The notes: generated from the sequence alone by a model not told the origin. A stretch of DNA of 49,294 bases from Amycolatopsis tucumanensis (GCF_021654135.1 NZ_JAKGSD010000003.1:1-49294); one strand, 5' to 3'; counted from the first letter of the stretch, positions 17,860 to 26,285 are shown. Made by a program: numbers and translations.

Positions 17860-18054
17860 GTGGGAACCCACGCAGCGCGCGTCCCGTCCCGGTGGCGCGT
17901 GCACGGTCGCAACAAGGGCGTGCTGGGCACCGAGCCGGACGGGCGGCCGATCGCCTTCACCGGCACCGCCGTGTGGGAGGTGCGGGACGGCAGGCTCGCG
18001 CGCAACTGGGTCGAGCGCGCGTCCTGGGAACTGCGCCAGCGTCTGACGGCCTGA
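17860..18054 (+). pseudogene. SnoaL-like polyketide cyclase-fold fragment (5' truncated)
   Basis: The 64-residue frame contains the C-terminal half of a SnoaL/NTF2-like domain: WRVHGRNKGVLGTEPDGRPI followed by AFTGTAVWEVRDGRLARNWV. These are the last beta strands of the fold, and the protein ends properly at 18054. The first half is missing and the segment before WRVHG (MGTHAARVPS) is not family-like. It follows the toxin gene directly, so it may mark the edge of an inserted or rearranged block. It is unlikely to be functional or an immunity protein. Confidence 0.6.
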
Positions 18055-18058
18055 CCCG

Positions 18059-18089
18059 CGCGGGTGCCCCGGAGAGCGGGGCACCCGCG
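18059..18089. terminator. Strong bidirectional terminator hairpin
   Basis: CGCGGGTGCCCC and GGGGCACCCGCG are a perfect 12-bp stem around a 7-base loop (GGAGAGC). It lies between the plus-strand SnoaL remnant and the end of the minus-strand nitrilase gene, so it can serve both directions. Confidence 0.8.
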
Positions 18090-18095
18090 GCGGTG

Positions 18096-19109
18096 TCAGC
18101 CCGGCAGCAGCTCGCTCAGCTCCTCGGCCGGGTGGGGCGGCGTGGTCACCGCCGGGTCCGCGGGCGCCTCCACTGTGCGCGGTGCCGGGTTGCGGTTGAC
18201 CAGCAGGCGGAACACGTCCGGCCGGGAGTAGTGGCCGACCGGGTCGGCGGCGGACTTGGCGATCGCGATCAGCGCGGGGTCGAGGTCGGCGTAGAGGATG
18301 CCCTCCTCGGTCTCGGCGAGCGGTTCGGCCAGCGGCGTGCCCTCGGGGCCGAAGATGCGGGCGAAGCCTCCGCCGCGCCGCAGCAGCTGCCGCTTGGCTT
18401 CGGTGTCACAGAACAGGTCCTGCGCCGCTTCGCCGATCACCGAGCACGCGGCGAGCACGAAGGCCTGGCCCTCGACCGCGTACACCAGGCTCGCGGCGGT
18501 GTTCACCTCCGGCCCGAGCGCGGTCGCCGCGCCTCGGTAGACCGAGAAACTCGGCCACGACGCGACGTGGATCTCCTCGCCGAGGCTGTACATCGCGTAC
18601 TTGGTCAGCGGCTGGAAGTGCTCCCAGCAGTTCAGCCCGCCGATCCGGCCCAGCGGCGTGTCGTGCACCTGCAGGTCGCTGCCGTCGCCCTCACCGTACA
18701 CCGAGCGCTCGACGTGGGTGGGCTTGAGCTTGCGGCGCACCGAGATCAGCTCGCCGGTCTCCGAGATGAACGCCTGCGACATGTAGAGGCTGCCGCCGTC
18801 GCGCTCGCTGAACCCGAGCACCACGTGCACACCGTGGTCGGCGGCGGCGCGGCGGAGCCGCCGCATCTCGTCGCCGTCGCGGGTCATCGAGTTCGCGGCG
18901 TACCGCGGCACGAACGCCATGCCCGCGGCGGGGGAGTCGAGCCAGATCCACCACGGGTAACCCGGGACGAACGTCTCGCCGAACGCCACCAGCTTCGCCC
19001 CGCCCCGCGCGGCCTCGCCGATCAGCGCGACCGCCTTCTCCACGCTGCCCGCCAGGTCCAGCCACACCGGCTCCGCCTGCACCGCCGCGACCCGAACCGT
19101 GCTCTCCAT
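18096..19109 (-). CDS. Nitrilase (nitrilase branch of the C-N hydrolase superfamily)
   Basis: This 337-residue cytosolic enzyme should hydrolyse nitriles to carboxylic acids and ammonia. The catalytic triad is visible: Glu45 in FGETFVPGYPWW, Lys127 in VRRKLKPTHVERSV, and Cys161 in GGLNCWEHFQPLTKYAM. The flanking ERSVYGEGDGSDL and GEEIHVASWPSF segments resemble Rhodococcus-type nitrilases. I chose ATG 19109 because AGGAGG lies just upstream; the frame can run back to 19148 without a site. An AraC regulator lies 81 bp upstream on the same strand, as with the nitA/nitR pairing of rhodococci, so induction by nitrile or amide is plausible. The substrate range cannot be read from sequence. Confidence 0.9.
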   Translation of the reverse strand: MESTVRVAAVQAEPVWLDLAGSVEKAVALIGEAARGGAKLVAFGETFVPGYPWWIWLDSPAAGMAFVPRYAANSMTRDGDEMRRLRRAAADHGVHVVLGFSERDGGSLYMSQAFISETGELISVRRKLKPTHVERSVYGEGDGSDLQVHDTPLGRIGGLNCWEHFQPLTKYAMYSLGEEIHVASWPSFSVYRGAATALGPEVNTAASLVYAVEGQAFVLAACSVIGEAAQDLFCDTEAKRQLLRRGGGFARIFGPEGTPLAEPLAETEEGILYADLDPALIAIAKSAADPVGHYSRPDVFRLLVNRNPAPRTVEAPADPAVTTPPHPAEELSELLPG

Positions 19110-19190
19110 GACGCCTCCTCCGTGCTTTCCGTTGGTGGAGGGCATCATGCGGCGGGCGGGCGCCCGCCGGACTGTCCGCGCGTGCCGGGG

Positions 19191-20111
19191 TCACTGACCG
19201 CGTGTGCCACCCGGGGTCGTGCCGAACTCGGCGCGGAAGGCGCGGTGGAACCCGGATTCGCTGTCGAAGCCGCAGCGCGCGGCGATGGTGGCGACCGGCC
19301 GGTCCGGGTGCGCGCGCAGCATTTCGCGGGCCTGCTCGAGCCGGATCCGGCGGATCTCCCTGGCGACGCTGCCGGGCGCGAACACGCGGTACAAGGTGCG
19401 CCGGGAGACGCGGCAGGCCCGCGCGACCACGTCGACGTCCAGCCGGGGATCGGCCAGGTTGCGGCGGATGAACGCGACCGCCCGCTCCCGGACGAGGGCA
19501 CGCGCCGGATCGGGCGCGGGCTCGGTGCGGGCCGCGAACGAGGCCGCGGCCGACAGCAGGCCGAGCGCGTGCGGCAGCAGCGGGGTGGCGGTGCCGGCCT
19601 TCGCGGCGCCGGCCAGTGAGGTGAAGAACGCGGGCACCACCTGACCCGGCCCGGGGCCGAGCGTGCGGGCGGTGAGGGCGCGGGTGTCGCGCAGGGCCAG
19701 CTCCCGCTTGGGCACCTGGACGACCAGCTGGCGGAAGTCGTCGTCGAAGCGCAGCGTGTACGGGCGGGTGCTGTCGTAGAAGGCCATGTCGCCGCCGGTC
19801 AGCTCGGCGACGCGGCCGTCCTGCTCGACCCGTCCGCGGCCGCGGAGCTGGATGCTGGCGAGCAGGTACTCGTCGGCGCCGCGGGCGATCAGGCTGCGGG
19901 TGCGGCGGACCACCTGCCCACCGGCGACCACAGTGGACAGTTCGAGCGCGCCGACCGGAACGTGCTCGATGCGCCCGGCGAACGGTCCCGCCGTCACCGG
20001 GGCGGCCGCCAGCTGGACGAACGTCTCGCAGATCATCTCCCGCCAGTAGGCGAACGCGTCCTGCGCGGGCACCTGCGAGGTGCTCAGCTCCACCCGGGAC
20101 TGCCGGTCCAT
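19191..20111 (-). CDS. AraC-family regulator (NitR-like position)
   Basis: This 306-residue regulator has an N-terminal sensing domain of the AraC_binding_2 type (QDAFAYWREMICETFVQLAA, then LLASIQLRGRGRVEQDGR and GDMAFYDSTRPYTLRFDDD). A C-terminal double helix-turn-helix follows (VVARACRVSRRTLYRVFAPG; TIAARCGFDSESGFHRAFRA). ATG 20111 fits the family start; the frame continues to 20222 without family similarity. It lies between the nitrilase gene (same strand, downstream) and a divergent alcohol dehydrogenase. The likely role is activation of the nitrilase gene. Confidence 0.88.
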   Translation of the reverse strand: MDRQSRVELSTSQVPAQDAFAYWREMICETFVQLAAAPVTAGPFAGRIEHVPVGALELSTVVAGGQVVRRTRSLIARGADEYLLASIQLRGRGRVEQDGRVAELTGGDMAFYDSTRPYTLRFDDDFRQLVVQVPKRELALRDTRALTARTLGPGPGQVVPAFFTSLAGAAKAGTATPLLPHALGLLSAAASFAARTEPAPDPARALVRERAVAFIRRNLADPRLDVDVVARACRVSRRTLYRVFAPGSVAREIRRIRLEQAREMLRAHPDRPVATIAARCGFDSESGFHRAFRAEFGTTPGGTRGQ

Positions 20112-20157
20112 CCCGGGATTGTCACCCCGCGCGGGGCTCCTGTCGAGCCCGGCGTGC

Positions 20158-20186
20158 TTGACGCGAATTAGAACCTGTTCTACCTT
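20158..20186 (+). promoter_or_regulatory. Promoter with embedded KstR-type operator
   Basis: TTGACG (20158-20163) and TACCTT (20181-20186) are spaced by 17 bp, a good sigma70-type promoter for the dehydrogenase gene. Between and overlapping them is TAGAACCTGTTCTA (20169-20182), a 14-bp inverted repeat. It matches exactly the TNNAACNNGTTNNA consensus published for KstR, the repressor of sterol catabolism in mycobacteria and rhodococci. Its position would block RNA polymerase. Confidence 0.65.
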
Positions 20187-20221
20187 CGCCAGGTCGGCGT
20201 CTGTAGAGGTGAAGGTGGGCA

Positions 20222-21340
20222 ATGATGCGAACCCGTGCGGCCGCGCTGCTCGAACAGCCGGGCAAGTGGCAGATCGTGGACATCGACCTGGACGAGCCGA
20301 AGGAGCACGAGGTCCGGGTCCGCTTCGCGGCGGCCGGCCTGTGCCACTCCGACGACCACGCGACCACCGGTGACATGCCGACGCCGCACCTGCCCCTCAT
20401 CGGCGGGCACGAGGGCGCGGGCGTCGTCGAGGCGGTCGGGCCGGGCGTGCGCAACCTCGCCGCCGGGGACCACGTCGTCGCGCAGTTCGTGCCCTCCTGC
20501 GGGCGCTGCGAGGCCTGCTCGTCCGGCCGCGGCAACCTCTGCGACCTCGGCATGTACGCCCTGAGCGGCTGCATGGCCGACGGCACCTACCGCGCCCACC
20601 TGGACGGCGCGGACGTCGCCCAGATGACCATGGTCGGCACCTTCGCCCAGCACGCGATCGTGCCCGAGTTCTCCCTCACCAAGATCGACCCGGAGATCCC
20701 GTTCCACGTCGCCGCCCTGCTCTCCTGCGGGGTGCCGACCGGCTGGGGCTCGGCCGAGTACGGCGCCGAGGTGAAGGCCGGCGACACGGTGATCGTGATG
20801 GGCGTGGGCGGCGTCGGCATGAACGCGGTGCAGGGCGCCCGCGCCCGGGGCGCCGCGTACGTCCTCGCGGTCGACCCGGTCGCCTTCAAGCGCGACAAGG
20901 CCCTGGAGTTCGGCGCCACCCACGCGTTCGCCGACATCGACGAGGCCGCGGACTTCGGCCGGTCGGTCACCAACGGGCAGGGCGCGCACTCCGCCGTCGT
21001 GACCGTCGGCATCACCACCGGCGACCACGTCGCACAGGCGGTCAACGCGATCGGCAAGTTCGGCACCGTCGTGGTCACCGGCATCGGCGACGTCAAGGAC
21101 GAGGGCCTGCCGATCAACCTGTGGGCGCTGTCGATGATGCAGAAACGCATCCAGGGCGTCATCTTCGGCATGGGCACCCCGAGCTATGAGATCACCCGGC
21201 TGGCCCGCATGTACCAGGCCGGCACGCTCAAGCTCGACGAGCTGATCACCACGACCTACCGGCTGGACGAGGTCAACCAGGCCTACGCCGACATGCACGC
21301 CGGGCGCAACATCCGCGGCGTCATCCTGCACGAGAGCTGA
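20222..21340 (+). CDS. NDMA-dependent alcohol dehydrogenase (zinc MDR family)
   Basis: This 372-residue medium-chain dehydrogenase belongs to the actinobacterial NDMA-dependent group, which hold a tightly bound nicotinamide cofactor. The catalytic zinc site is seen in AAGLCHSDDHATTGD and GGHEGAGVVEAVGPGV. The structural zinc cysteines are in PSCGRCEACSSGRGNLCDLG, with C-G-R-C-E-A-C spacing. The Rossmann motif is VIVMGVGGVGMNAV. Start is ATG 20222 or 20225, after AGGTGAAGGTGG. It is divergent from the AraC regulator, and its promoter carries a KstR-like operator, which hints at a role in sterol- or lipid-linked alcohol oxidation. Confidence 0.92.
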   Translation: MMRTRAAALLEQPGKWQIVDIDLDEPKEHEVRVRFAAAGLCHSDDHATTGDMPTPHLPLIGGHEGAGVVEAVGPGVRNLAAGDHVVAQFVPSCGRCEACSSGRGNLCDLGMYALSGCMADGTYRAHLDGADVAQMTMVGTFAQHAIVPEFSLTKIDPEIPFHVAALLSCGVPTGWGSAEYGAEVKAGDTVIVMGVGGVGMNAVQGARARGAAYVLAVDPVAFKRDKALEFGATHAFADIDEAADFGRSVTNGQGAHSAVVTVGITTGDHVAQAVNAIGKFGTVVVTGIGDVKDEGLPINLWALSMMQKRIQGVIFGMGTPSYEITRLARMYQAGTLKLDELITTTYRLDEVNQAYADMHAGRNIRGVILHES

Positions 21341-22852
21341 TCAGCGCGGCGGGCGCAGGCACGTGGCGGCGACGACGCCGGCCGCGACGATGCCGGCCAG
21401 CGCCAGCAGGCTGAACCACATCCCGTCGGAGAACGCGGCCCGTGCGGCGTCGGCCACCTGCCGGCCCGCCGGGCCCAGCCGTTCGGCGACCGCCAGCGCC
21501 CCGGCGAGCGACCCGTCCGCGGCCTCCCGCGCCACCGCCGGAAGCGCCTCCGTCGCCGGGCGCACCGCCGGGGTGTAGGTCGCCGACAGCACGCTCCCGG
21601 CGAGCGCGATCCCCAGCGCCGCACCGATTTCCCGCGTCGCGTCGTTGACCGCCGACGCGACGCCGTACTTGTCCGGCGGCACGTTGTCCAGGATCGCGCT
21701 GGTGGCCGCGGGCGCGGTGAGGCCGAGCCCGCCGCCCAGCACGCACACCGCGATCGCCAGTTCGACGTACGAGCTGCCCGGCCCGAGCCGGCCCAGCAGC
21801 AGCACCCCGGCGACCACGACGACCAGCCCGAGGCAGGTCAGCGCGCCCAGCCCGATCCGCTGCGCGATGTGCGCCGAAGCCATCGACAGCGGCAGCAGCG
21901 ACACCGCGATCGGCCACAGCACCAGGCCCGACTCCAGCGGCCCGTAACTCTGCACCAGCTGCAGGTACTGCGCAAGCACGTACAGCGCGCCGAACGCCGC
22001 GGTGAACTGCACGGTCACCGATACCGACCCGGTGGCGAAGGCGCGGTTGCGGAACAGCCGCACGTCCAGCAGCGGCGCCGCGTGCCGCGCCTCGAACCAT
22101 GCGAAGACCGCGCCGAGCACGACACCGGCCACCAGCGCCACGATCACCTCGGCGTCGGCCCACCCCACGTCCGCCGCCCGCAGGATGCCGAACACCAGCG
22201 CCCCGATCGCGAGCGCGCCGAGCGCGGCGCCGGCCGAGTCGAACCGGTGGTGCACCCGCTCGCGCGAGGTCGGCACCGTCACGCAGGCCAGCGCCAGCAG
22301 CAGGGACAGCACGGCCGGGCCGAGGAACACCGAATGCCACGAGAAGTGCTGCAGCAGCAACCCGGCGATGACCAGCCCGCCGAGACCGCCGAGGCCGGCC
22401 ACCGCCGCCCAGATGCCGATCGCCCGCCCGCGCCGCTCGGGCGGGAAGCTCGCGTTGATGATCGACAGGGTGGCGGGCATGATCATCGCCGCGCCCAACC
22501 CGGTCAGCGCCCGCGCCGTGATCAGCCAGGCCGGCGACTCGGCGAGCAGGGGAGCGGCGCAGCCTGCCGCGAACACCGCCAGCCCGATGACCAGCACGCC
22601 GCGACGGCCGCAGCGGTCGCCCAGCGCGCCCATCGGCAGCACCAGCGCGGCCAGCACCAGCGTGTAGACGTCCACGATCCAGGTCTGCTGCGCCTGCGTG
22701 ACACCGGTGTCCGCGGCCAGCGCGGGCAGCGCGGTGTTGACGATCGTGACCATGGCGATCACCAGGCCGACCGCCGAGCACATCACGCCCACGGTCCAGG
22801 CGCGGCGCGCTGCCGAAGACGACGAGAGCCCGGACCGTGCGACGACGCGCAT
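21341..22852 (-). CDS. DHA2-family MFS drug exporter (EmrB/QacA type)
   Basis: This 503-residue, 14-helix proton antiporter starts at ATG 22852 after GAGGTGGC. DHA2 landmarks are IVNTALPALAADTGVTQAQQ with TWIVDVYTLVLAALVLPMG in helices 1-2, GALGDRCGRRGVLVIGL in loop 2-3, and PATLSIINASFPPERRGRAI in helix 4 to loop. The C-terminal half contains GGGLGLTAPAATSAILDNVP and PDKYGVASAVNDATREIGAA. It meets the convergent dehydrogenase stop directly (20222-21340) and is divergent from a TetR regulator across an 84-bp gap with repeated operator boxes, the classic repressor-pump layout. The exported compound is unknown. Confidence 0.92.
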   Translation of the reverse strand: MRVVARSGLSSSSAARRAWTVGVMCSAVGLVIAMVTIVNTALPALAADTGVTQAQQTWIVDVYTLVLAALVLPMGALGDRCGRRGVLVIGLAVFAAGCAAPLLAESPAWLITARALTGLGAAMIMPATLSIINASFPPERRGRAIGIWAAVAGLGGLGGLVIAGLLLQHFSWHSVFLGPAVLSLLLALACVTVPTSRERVHHRFDSAGAALGALAIGALVFGILRAADVGWADAEVIVALVAGVVLGAVFAWFEARHAAPLLDVRLFRNRAFATGSVSVTVQFTAAFGALYVLAQYLQLVQSYGPLESGLVLWPIAVSLLPLSMASAHIAQRIGLGALTCLGLVVVVAGVLLLGRLGPGSSYVELAIAVCVLGGGLGLTAPAATSAILDNVPPDKYGVASAVNDATREIGAALGIALAGSVLSATYTPAVRPATEALPAVAREAADGSLAGALAVAERLGPAGRQVADAARAAFSDGMWFSLLALAGIVAAGVVAATCLRPPR

Positions 22853-22894
22853 GCCACCTCGTTCCGACAGGAAACGAAACCGTCGGTATCGTAG

Positions 22895-22923
22895 CAGTAC
22901 TGGCAGTTCTGAAAACAGTTCTG
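22895..22923. promoter_or_regulatory. Three CAGTWCTG boxes, probable TetR operator
   Basis: CAGTACTG (22895-22902), CAGTTCTG (22904-22911) and CAGTTCTG (22916-22923) lie between the exporter and the divergent TetR gene. The first is a perfect 8-bp palindrome. They sit 14-43 bp before both starts, where a repressor would control both genes. Confidence 0.6.
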
Positions 22924-22936
22924 GGAGAATCCGGCC

Positions 22937-23527
22937 GTGACGACGCAGCAGGTGCCGGGCCGCCGTGACCCGCGGCTGGACCGGTCGCGCTCGGCGATCC
23001 TGTCCGCGGCCGTCGCCCTGCTGTCCGAGGGCGGCGTCCGGGCGGTGACGATCGAGGCGGTCACCTCGCGCAGCGGTGTCGCCCGGTCCACGCTGTACCG
23101 GCACTTCCCGAACAACACCGAACTGCTGGCGGCGGCCTTCAGCGAACTGCTGCCACCGCTGGACCCGCCCGCCGGCGGCACGCCGCGCGAGCGCCTGCTG
23201 CGCCTGGTGCGGGCGCAGGCCGGACAGATCGAGGGCGCCCCGGCGATGGCCGCGCTGGTGTGGATGGCCGCGATCGGCCTGGACGGCGGGGGCGCGCCGG
23301 ACGAGGGCGAGCGCGGCAGGCTCGCCGCGCTGCGCGAGCACGTCGTGGACACCTACCGCCGTCCGTTCGACGCGGTTCTCGCCGACTGCCTGCCCGGCGA
23401 GGAGGACGTCGACTTCGCGGCCGCCCGGCTCGTCGGCCCGCTGCTGTTCAACGCCCTGATCCTGCGGCGCCCCAGCGACGCGGCCTTCTGCGCGCGCCTG
23501 GTGGACGACTTCCTGGCCCGTGCCTGA
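22937..23527 (+). CDS. TetR-family repressor (pump regulator)
   Basis: This 196-residue regulator starts at GTG 22937. The N-terminal TetR helix-turn-helix is clear: DRSRSAILSAAVALLSEGGV, then TIEAVTSRSGVARSTLYRHF and PNNTELLAAAFSEL. The C-terminal ligand-binding helices are less conserved and resemble the TetR_C_11-like group (RERLLRLVRAQAGQIEGAPA). It is divergent from the DHA2 exporter, with repeat boxes between. The probable action is to repress both genes until an exported compound binds. Confidence 0.9.
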   Translation: MTTQQVPGRRDPRLDRSRSAILSAAVALLSEGGVRAVTIEAVTSRSGVARSTLYRHFPNNTELLAAAFSELLPPLDPPAGGTPRERLLRLVRAQAGQIEGAPAMAALVWMAAIGLDGGGAPDEGERGRLAALREHVVDTYRRPFDAVLADCLPGEEDVDFAAARLVGPLLFNALILRRPSDAAFCARLVDDFLARA

Positions 23528-23541
23528 GCGGCGGAGCTGAT

Positions 23542-23574
23542 GTCCGCGCTGCGTGGGCGTGGCGCAGCGCGGAC
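23542..23574. terminator. Bidirectional terminator hairpin
   Basis: GTCCGCGCTGCG and CGCAGCGCGGAC form a perfect 12-bp stem with a 9-base loop (TGGGCGTGG). It lies between the convergent TetR and exonuclease III genes. Confidence 0.8.
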
Positions 23575-23578
23575 CGAG

Positions 23579-24448
23579 TCACTTCGACTGCGGCAGCGTG
23601 ACCTTGCCCTTGCGTCCCCGCGCGGACGGCGGCGGCACGACCGGGCCGATGTCGCCGTCGGGGGCTTCGTCCAGGTCGACGATCACCGGGGCGTGGTCGC
23701 TCGGCCCGGTGCCCTTGCGGGCGTGCCGGTCGACCCACGCCGCCGCCACCCGCCCGGCCACCGGCGCCGAGGCCAGCACCAGGTCGATGCGCATGCCGAG
23801 GTCCTGGTGGAACATGCCGGCCCGGTAGTCCCAGTAGGTGAAGACCCGCTCGTGCGGCCAGCGGTCCCGGACCACGTCCCGCAGGCCCAGGCCGGTCAGC
23901 GCGGCCAGCGCGGCGCGCTCGGGTGGCGTGACGTGGGTGTGGCCCTCGTAGGCCGCCGGGTCGAACACGTCGGCGTCGGCGGGCGCGATGTTCATGTCGC
24001 CGCACAGCATCGCGGCTTCCGGTCCGTCCGCGACGACCTCCTGCAACGCCGCCAGCCACGCCAGCTTGTACTGGTAGTGGTCGGAGCCGGGGGTGCGGCC
24101 GTTGGGCACGTACAGCGAGTGGATCCGGACGCCGCCGCAGGTCGCGGCCACCGCGCGCGCCTCGGGGTGCGGGAAGCCCGGCGCGCCGGCCAGGCCGGTG
24201 ACGACGTCGTCGAGGCCCACCCGGGACAGGATCGCGACGCCGTTCCAGCGCGGCTCACCGGCCAGTGCGGTCTCGTAGCCGCGGTTCGCGAGCTCGTCGC
24301 CGAGCAGGTCGCGGAAGGCGTCGTCGGCCAGTTTGGTCTCCTGCAGGCACACGACGTCCGGCTGCCGCTGGTCCAGCCACGGCAGCAGCCTCGGCACCCG
24401 CTGCTTCACGGAGTTCACGTTCCAGGTCGCCACACGCACGCCGCCCAC
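23579..24448 (-). CDS. xthA: Exodeoxyribonuclease III / AP endonuclease
   Basis: This 289-residue Mg-dependent nuclease of base-excision repair acts on abasic sites and 3' blocked ends. Family motifs run in order: VRVATWNVNSVKQRVPRLLP at the N-terminus, PDVVCLQETKLADDAF with the metal-binding Glu, HSLYVPNGRTPGSDHYQYKL, MLCGDMNIAP with the catalytic Asp/Asn pair, FTYWDYRAG, MRIDLVLAS and the final SDHAPVIVDL with the catalytic Asp-His. A basic, Pro-rich tail (PPPSARGRKGKVTLPQSK) extends beyond the usual end. Start GTG 24448 lies just after the phospholipase D-like gene on the same strand. Confidence 0.95.
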   Translation of the reverse strand: MGGVRVATWNVNSVKQRVPRLLPWLDQRQPDVVCLQETKLADDAFRDLLGDELANRGYETALAGEPRWNGVAILSRVGLDDVVTGLAGAPGFPHPEARAVAATCGGVRIHSLYVPNGRTPGSDHYQYKLAWLAALQEVVADGPEAAMLCGDMNIAPADADVFDPAAYEGHTHVTPPERAALAALTGLGLRDVVRDRWPHERVFTYWDYRAGMFHQDLGMRIDLVLASAPVAGRVAAAWVDRHARKGTGPSDHAPVIVDLDEAPDGDIGPVVPPPSARGRKGKVTLPQSK

Positions 24449-24484
24449 GCTAGTGCGGATGCGCCCGCGGCGCCCGCCCTCGGC

Positions 24485-25942
24485 TCAGCCGTCGACGAGC
24501 AGGCCGCGCAGCGGGCCCTGCAGCCGTTCCGCGCGGCGGGACACCCCGGGCAGCAGCACCAGCCGGTGGGTTCGCGGCTCGCCGCGGCGTTCGCGCTCGG
24601 CCTGCTCTTCGGCGATCGGGCGCCACAGGTTGTCGACGACGTCGGCGGGGTCGGCGTCCAGGTCCGCCGCCGGCCGTCTCAGGTGCTCGGCCCACAGGCG
24701 CAGCCGGGTGGCGCGGATCAGGTCGCGGTCGTCGGTCGCGACGTTGACCTCGGTGTCGTTGAACAGCGAGTGCTCGTTGAGGTTCGCCGAGCCGATCGTC
24801 ATCCACTCGTCGTCCACGATGCCGAGCTTCGCGTGCACGTACACCGGCGCCGACGACTCGCCGTCGTGGCTGCTGATCGTGGTGGCCAGCAGGCGGTGGT
24901 TGCCGTCGTCGGCGTCCAGGAGCCGGCCCAGCTGGCCGCGCGTGGTGTCCGCGCCGTTGCTCGGTTTGCGTGGCAGCAGCAGCACCACGCGGAACTTCTC
25001 GTCCGGCGGGTCGCACAGCTTGTCGATCAGGACCTCCGCGATCTCCGGCGACCACAGGAACTGGTTCTCCAGGTACACCAGCCGTCGCGCCGAGCGCAGC
25101 GCGCGCAGGTAGGCGTCGAGGATCGTGAACTCGCCCTGCGGCGCGAAGGCGTAGGTCTTGTCCGGGACCGTGCGCAGCAGTTGCACGTTGCTGGTGCCCG
25201 CCGGTTCCGGCGTCGCGGGCTTGGGCAGCTCTTCGCCGGCCACCTCGGTCCAGCGCTGCCGGAAGTGCTCCGCGACGTCGGCGACGACCGGCCCGTGCAA
25301 CCGGGTCATCAGGTCGTGCCAGCCGATCGGCCGGTCCGGCGGGTGCTCGCGGCTGTCGTGGCGGTCGCCTTCCAGCGCCGTGAAGTCCACCCCGCCCACG
25401 AAGGCGACCTCGTCGTCGACCACGACCAGTTTCTCGTGGTGGCAGTGCATCGTCCGTTCGCGGGCGTCCAGGACGCACCGGACGGCGGTGTTCTCGGTGA
25501 ACTTCCGCTGCTCCGCCCGGACCATCCCGCGGGTGGGCTGGAAGGCGGGCACCGGCGGGCCTGCCCACACGAGCAGGCGCACGTCCACGCCGCGCTGGGC
25601 GGTCGAGGCGAGGAGGTCGCGCAGGGTCGGCGCGTCCGGTTCGCGGGTCAGCCGGAAGTCCGGGCTGGCGTGCCAGTTGGCGATGTGCACGTGGGACTTC
25701 GCGCCGCGGATGGCGGCCGCGATGGCGGGCAGCGCTTCTTCGCCGTCGACGAGCACCTCCAGGCGGTTGCCGTGCCGGGTGACGGCCCGCCCGCCGAAGC
25801 GGTCCTCGGTCCCGGTGGGTTCGAGGACCTCGCCCCAGCCGAGCCTGCGCAGGCGGCGTTCGTGGTGGGCGCAGAGCGCGTGCTCCAGCCCGTCGCCGAG
25901 TCGTTCGTCCACCTTGTCCAGGAGTGAGCGGAACGTCGTCAT
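24485..25942 (-). CDS. Phospholipase D-like protein (two HKD motifs)
   Basis: This 485-residue protein has the two HxKxxxxD motifs that define the phospholipase D superfamily: HHEKLVVVDDEVAFVGGVD in the first half and YVHAKLGIVDDEWMTIGSAN LNEHS in the second. Between them, RRLVYLENQFLWSPEIAEVL resembles bacterial PLD and cardiolipin synthase-like enzymes. A cysteine-free N-terminus without signal or membrane helices suggests a cytosolic or peripheral protein. The frame ends 37 bp before exonuclease III on the same strand. The likely reaction is phosphodiester hydrolysis or transphosphatidylation; the actual substrate (phospholipid or nucleic acid) is not determined by sequence. Confidence 0.88.
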   Translation of the reverse strand: MTTFRSLLDKVDERLGDGLEHALCAHHERRLRRLGWGEVLEPTGTEDRFGGRAVTRHGNRLEVLVDGEEALPAIAAAIRGAKSHVHIANWHASPDFRLTREPDAPTLRDLLASTAQRGVDVRLLVWAGPPVPAFQPTRGMVRAEQRKFTENTAVRCVLDARERTMHCHHEKLVVVDDEVAFVGGVDFTALEGDRHDSREHPPDRPIGWHDLMTRLHGPVVADVAEHFRQRWTEVAGEELPKPATPEPAGTSNVQLLRTVPDKTYAFAPQGEFTILDAYLRALRSARRLVYLENQFLWSPEIAEVLIDKLCDPPDEKFRVVLLLPRKPSNGADTTRGQLGRLLDADDGNHRLLATTISSHDGESSAPVYVHAKLGIVDDEWMTIGSANLNEHSLFNDTEVNVATDDRDLIRATRLRLWAEHLRRPAADLDADPADVVDNLWRPIAEEQAERERRGEPRTHRLVLLPGVSRRAERLQGPLRGLLVDG

Positions 25943-25991
25943 CCTTCAATGTCACTACAGATCGGGCGGGTTCGCCGGGCAAGATTGGCGG

Positions 25992-26285
25992 ATGAAGCGG
26001 CAACGGGAGGCGCTGCGCAGTTGGGAAGAAACGTGGTCCGCGGCGTTCGAGGCGCGCGGCCACCGGGTGGTGATCGAGGTCGAACCCGCGGTGGAGCCGC
26101 CCCCGAGCGCGCCGTGGCACTGGTGGATCACCTTCCGCGCGGGCGACGCGGAACTCGACGCGATCGCGGCGCCCCAGCCGGAGGCGCTGGCGTTCGAGGA
26201 CGAGCAGGGCCGATTCGAGGAGGTCGTCCCGCTGGGTGAGGTGGCGGACCACGTGCTCCGGCGGTTGGCCGGTGATGTCGGATAG
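25992..26285 (+). CDS. Small hypothetical protein, first of a tandem trio
   Basis: This 97-residue protein has no signal or membrane segment. It starts MKRQREALRSWEETWSAAFE, has an aromatic core APWHWWITFRAGDAELDA, and ends EEVVPLGEVADHVLRRLAGD. I do not recognise a family. The last 66 bp (26220-26285) recur at 26371-26436 at the end of the next small frame, and its stop overlaps the start of that frame by 11 bp. The arrangement indicates a duplicated small-gene family. Confidence 0.6.
   Translation: MKRQREALRSWEETWSAAFEARGHRVVIEVEPAVEPPPSAPWHWWITFRAGDAELDAIAAPQPEALAFEDEQGRFEEVVPLGEVADHVLRRLAGDVG

Noticed and set aside
14211..18005. Long minus-strand open frame (1,264 codons) across the RHS gene
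   Set aside because: It is Arg/Val/Gly-rich shadow coding opposite a gene with clear RHS domains; no family motifs are visible.
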